This document shows positions 14,437 to 14,834 of a stretch of 14,834 nucleotides of DNA, one piece after another. The stretch covers positions 1 to 14,834 of the forward strand of contig DYHC01000016.1 in the NCBI GenBank assembly GCA_020724325.1. The letters run 5' to 3'. Under the pieces are notes generated by a model, which saw nothing but the letters and a program-made list of their open reading frames with translations, was not told the origin of the DNA and did no database searches. A program made the translations under genes and the position numbers. The stretch comes from Melioribacter roseus (GTDB lineage: Bacteria; Bacteroidota; Ignavibacteria; Ignavibacteriales; Melioribacteraceae). Numbering within the stretch: position 1 is the first letter of the stretch; the number at the start of each line of letters is the position of its first letter.

Positions 14437-14451
14437 TGGCATTTTATTTGC
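14437..14451 (+). promoter_or_regulatory. sigma-54 (-24/-12) promoter match
   Basis: TGGCAT (14437-14442), five bases, then TTGC (14448-14451). The GG and GC dinucleotides are exactly 10 nt apart, as required, and nine bases of the family consensus TGGCAC-N5-TTGC are kept (TGGCA and TTGC). Transcription would start near 14463. It lies 134 bp after the last gene of the operon that encodes a sigma-54 activator. Confidence 0.55.
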
Positions 14452-14462
14452 CCGTTTTAAGT

Positions 14463-14535
14463 ACACACACGCTACAAATTAGTCCTTAAGGTTGGCGAAG
14501 GGAGTCAAAATTGTTCAATCCTTCGCCTTTTTTTT
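14463..14535 (+). ncRNA. predicted sigma-54-dependent small RNA (about 73 nt)
   Basis: From the start predicted by the -24/-12 element to the end of the intrinsic terminator is about 73 nt. The 5' part is A/C-rich and probably single-stranded (ACACACACGCTACAAATTAG), followed by the 8-nt palindrome CCTTAAGG (14484-14491) and then the terminator hairpin with an 18-nt loop. No start codon with an open frame occurs between promoter and terminator. Sigma-54-driven small RNAs are known in other bacteria (for example the Vibrio Qrr RNAs), but this sequence is not recognised as any known family. Alternatively the terminator belongs only to the upstream operon. Confidence 0.4.
14494..14535 (+). terminator. 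strong intrinsic terminator with large loop
   Basis: GGCGAAGG (14494-14501) pairs perfectly with CCTTCGCC (14520-14527), with an 18-nt loop and eight T after the stem (14528-14535). It lies 190 bp past the stop of the operon's last gene, unusually far for an mRNA end, which fits termination of a separate short transcript. It would also end any read-through from the operon. Confidence 0.85.
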
Positions 14536-14632
14536 AGCTGATCCTTATTTAATCTCTGATTCTGTAATTAGAAAACCTTCACTTTATTCAATCAATATCA
14601 TACTTCTGGAAAATTCAGGAGTGTCATTTCGA

Positions 14633-14649
14633 ATCCCGCGAAGCGGGAT
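14633..14649. repeat. hairpin insert in first TGTCATTC unit
   Basis: ATCCCGC (14633-14639) and GCGGGAT (14643-14649) form a perfect 7-bp stem with loop GAA, placed directly after TGTCATTTCGA. Confidence 0.75.
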
Positions 14650-14655
14650 GAGAAG

Positions 14656-14732
14656 TGTCATTCCGAAGGAACGAAGCAACTGAGGAACTACGAATAGATT
14701 CTTCGCCTCACTTTGTTCGGCTCAGAATGACA
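14656..14732. repeat. 77-bp inverted-repeat unit with TGTCATTC ends
   Basis: TGTCATTCCGA (14656-14666) and TCAGAATGACA (14722-14732) are reverse complements with one mismatch, so the second unit is bounded by inverted ends. Inside are GAACGAAGCAACTGAGGAA and TTCTTCGCCTCACTTTGTTC, which are themselves partly complementary. The unit could fold as one long imperfect hairpin. Confidence 0.7.
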
Positions 14733-14794
14733 GTACACTTTATACTCTGTCATTTCATAGGAGCAAAGCTACGAAGAATTGTCATTCTGAAGGA

Positions 14795-14813
14795 ATACCG
14801 ACACAGTCGGTAT
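14795..14813. repeat. hairpin insert in last TGTCATTC unit
   Basis: ATACCGAC (14795-14802) and GTCGGTAT (14806-14813) form a perfect 8-bp stem with loop ACA. It occupies nearly the same place in its unit as the ATCCCGC/GCGGGAT hairpin in the first unit, though its sequence is unrelated. Confidence 0.8.
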
Positions 14814-14834
14814 GACTGAAGAATCAACAACCTT

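Larger units (their letters stand above)
14621..14825. repeat. cluster of TGTCATTC-type dispersed repeats
   Basis: TGTCATTTCGA, TGTCATTCCGA, TGTCATTTCATAGGA and TGTCATTCTGAAGGA start at 14622, 14656, 14749 and 14780. Units often end in GAAGAAT or similar. The same repeat style (TGTCATTCTGA...GAAGAATC) is widespread between genes of Bacteroidota and Ignavibacteria-like genomes. The 63-codon frame through this cluster (14492-14683) crosses a terminator and repeats and is not a gene. Confidence 0.8.

Noticed and set aside
14492..14683. 63-codon plus-strand reading frame
   Set aside because: It begins in the terminator stem, runs through its loop and T tract, and ends in dispersed repeats; no ribosome site and no protein-like composition.

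Overview
The window is AT-rich bacterial chromosome. It most resembles the Ignavibacteria/Chlorobi branch of the Bacteroidota superphylum. Two predicted secreted proteins end in the type IX secretion (T9SS) type-A sorting domain with the 'WQNYPNPFNP' signature, one lipoprotein begins its mature part with '[14 protein letters not shown]', and the intergenic DNA carries 'TGTCATTCTGA' and 'GCCACTAAAACAC' repeats of the kind common in these genomes. The placement is inferred from protein style only; there is no rRNA or tRNA gene in the window.

Left edge (1-1210): the 3' end of a surface protein built from 74-residue repeats (222 nt per repeat in DNA), then a small secreted protein with a T9SS sorting domain. 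Next (1265-2398, minus strand) is a secreted PHP-domain phosphodiesterase. A gene-free stretch of about 850 bp follows. It holds a signal-peptide start that stops after ten codons, a GCGTAAC/GTTACGC dyad and two copies of a palindromic repeat. At its right end, just before a TonB-dependent receptor, are four tandem 11-nt CTTAAYA-type repeats and a -10-like hexamer, laid out like a Pho box.

Centre (3248-7112): a TonB-dependent outer-membrane receptor, a strong terminator, and a lipoprotein resembling beta-propeller phytase. With the divergent phosphodiesterase these suggest a locus for scavenging phosphate esters. A PhzF-family isomerase/epimerase (7246-8034) follows, preceded by a perfect 22-nt palindrome.

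Right (8132-14303): five genes packed with gaps or overlaps of a few bases: a lipoprotein with Ig-like domains, a GAF-AAA+-Fis sigma-54 activator, a membrane Ser/Thr kinase with two PEGA domains and a glycine-free nucleotide loop, a six-Kelch secreted protein with a T9SS sorting domain, and a TPR-like/DUF5683 membrane protein. This looks like an uncharacterised envelope-signalling unit joining sigma-54 control, protein phosphorylation and cell-surface proteins.

Downstream of that operon is a good -24/-12 sigma-54 promoter match (14437-14451). About 45 nt further on starts a strong intrinsic terminator (14494-14535) with no reading frame between them. Together they predict a sigma-54-dependent small RNA of about 73 nt beside the sigma-54 activator operon. 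The window ends in a cluster of TGTCATTC-type repeats carrying interchangeable hairpins.
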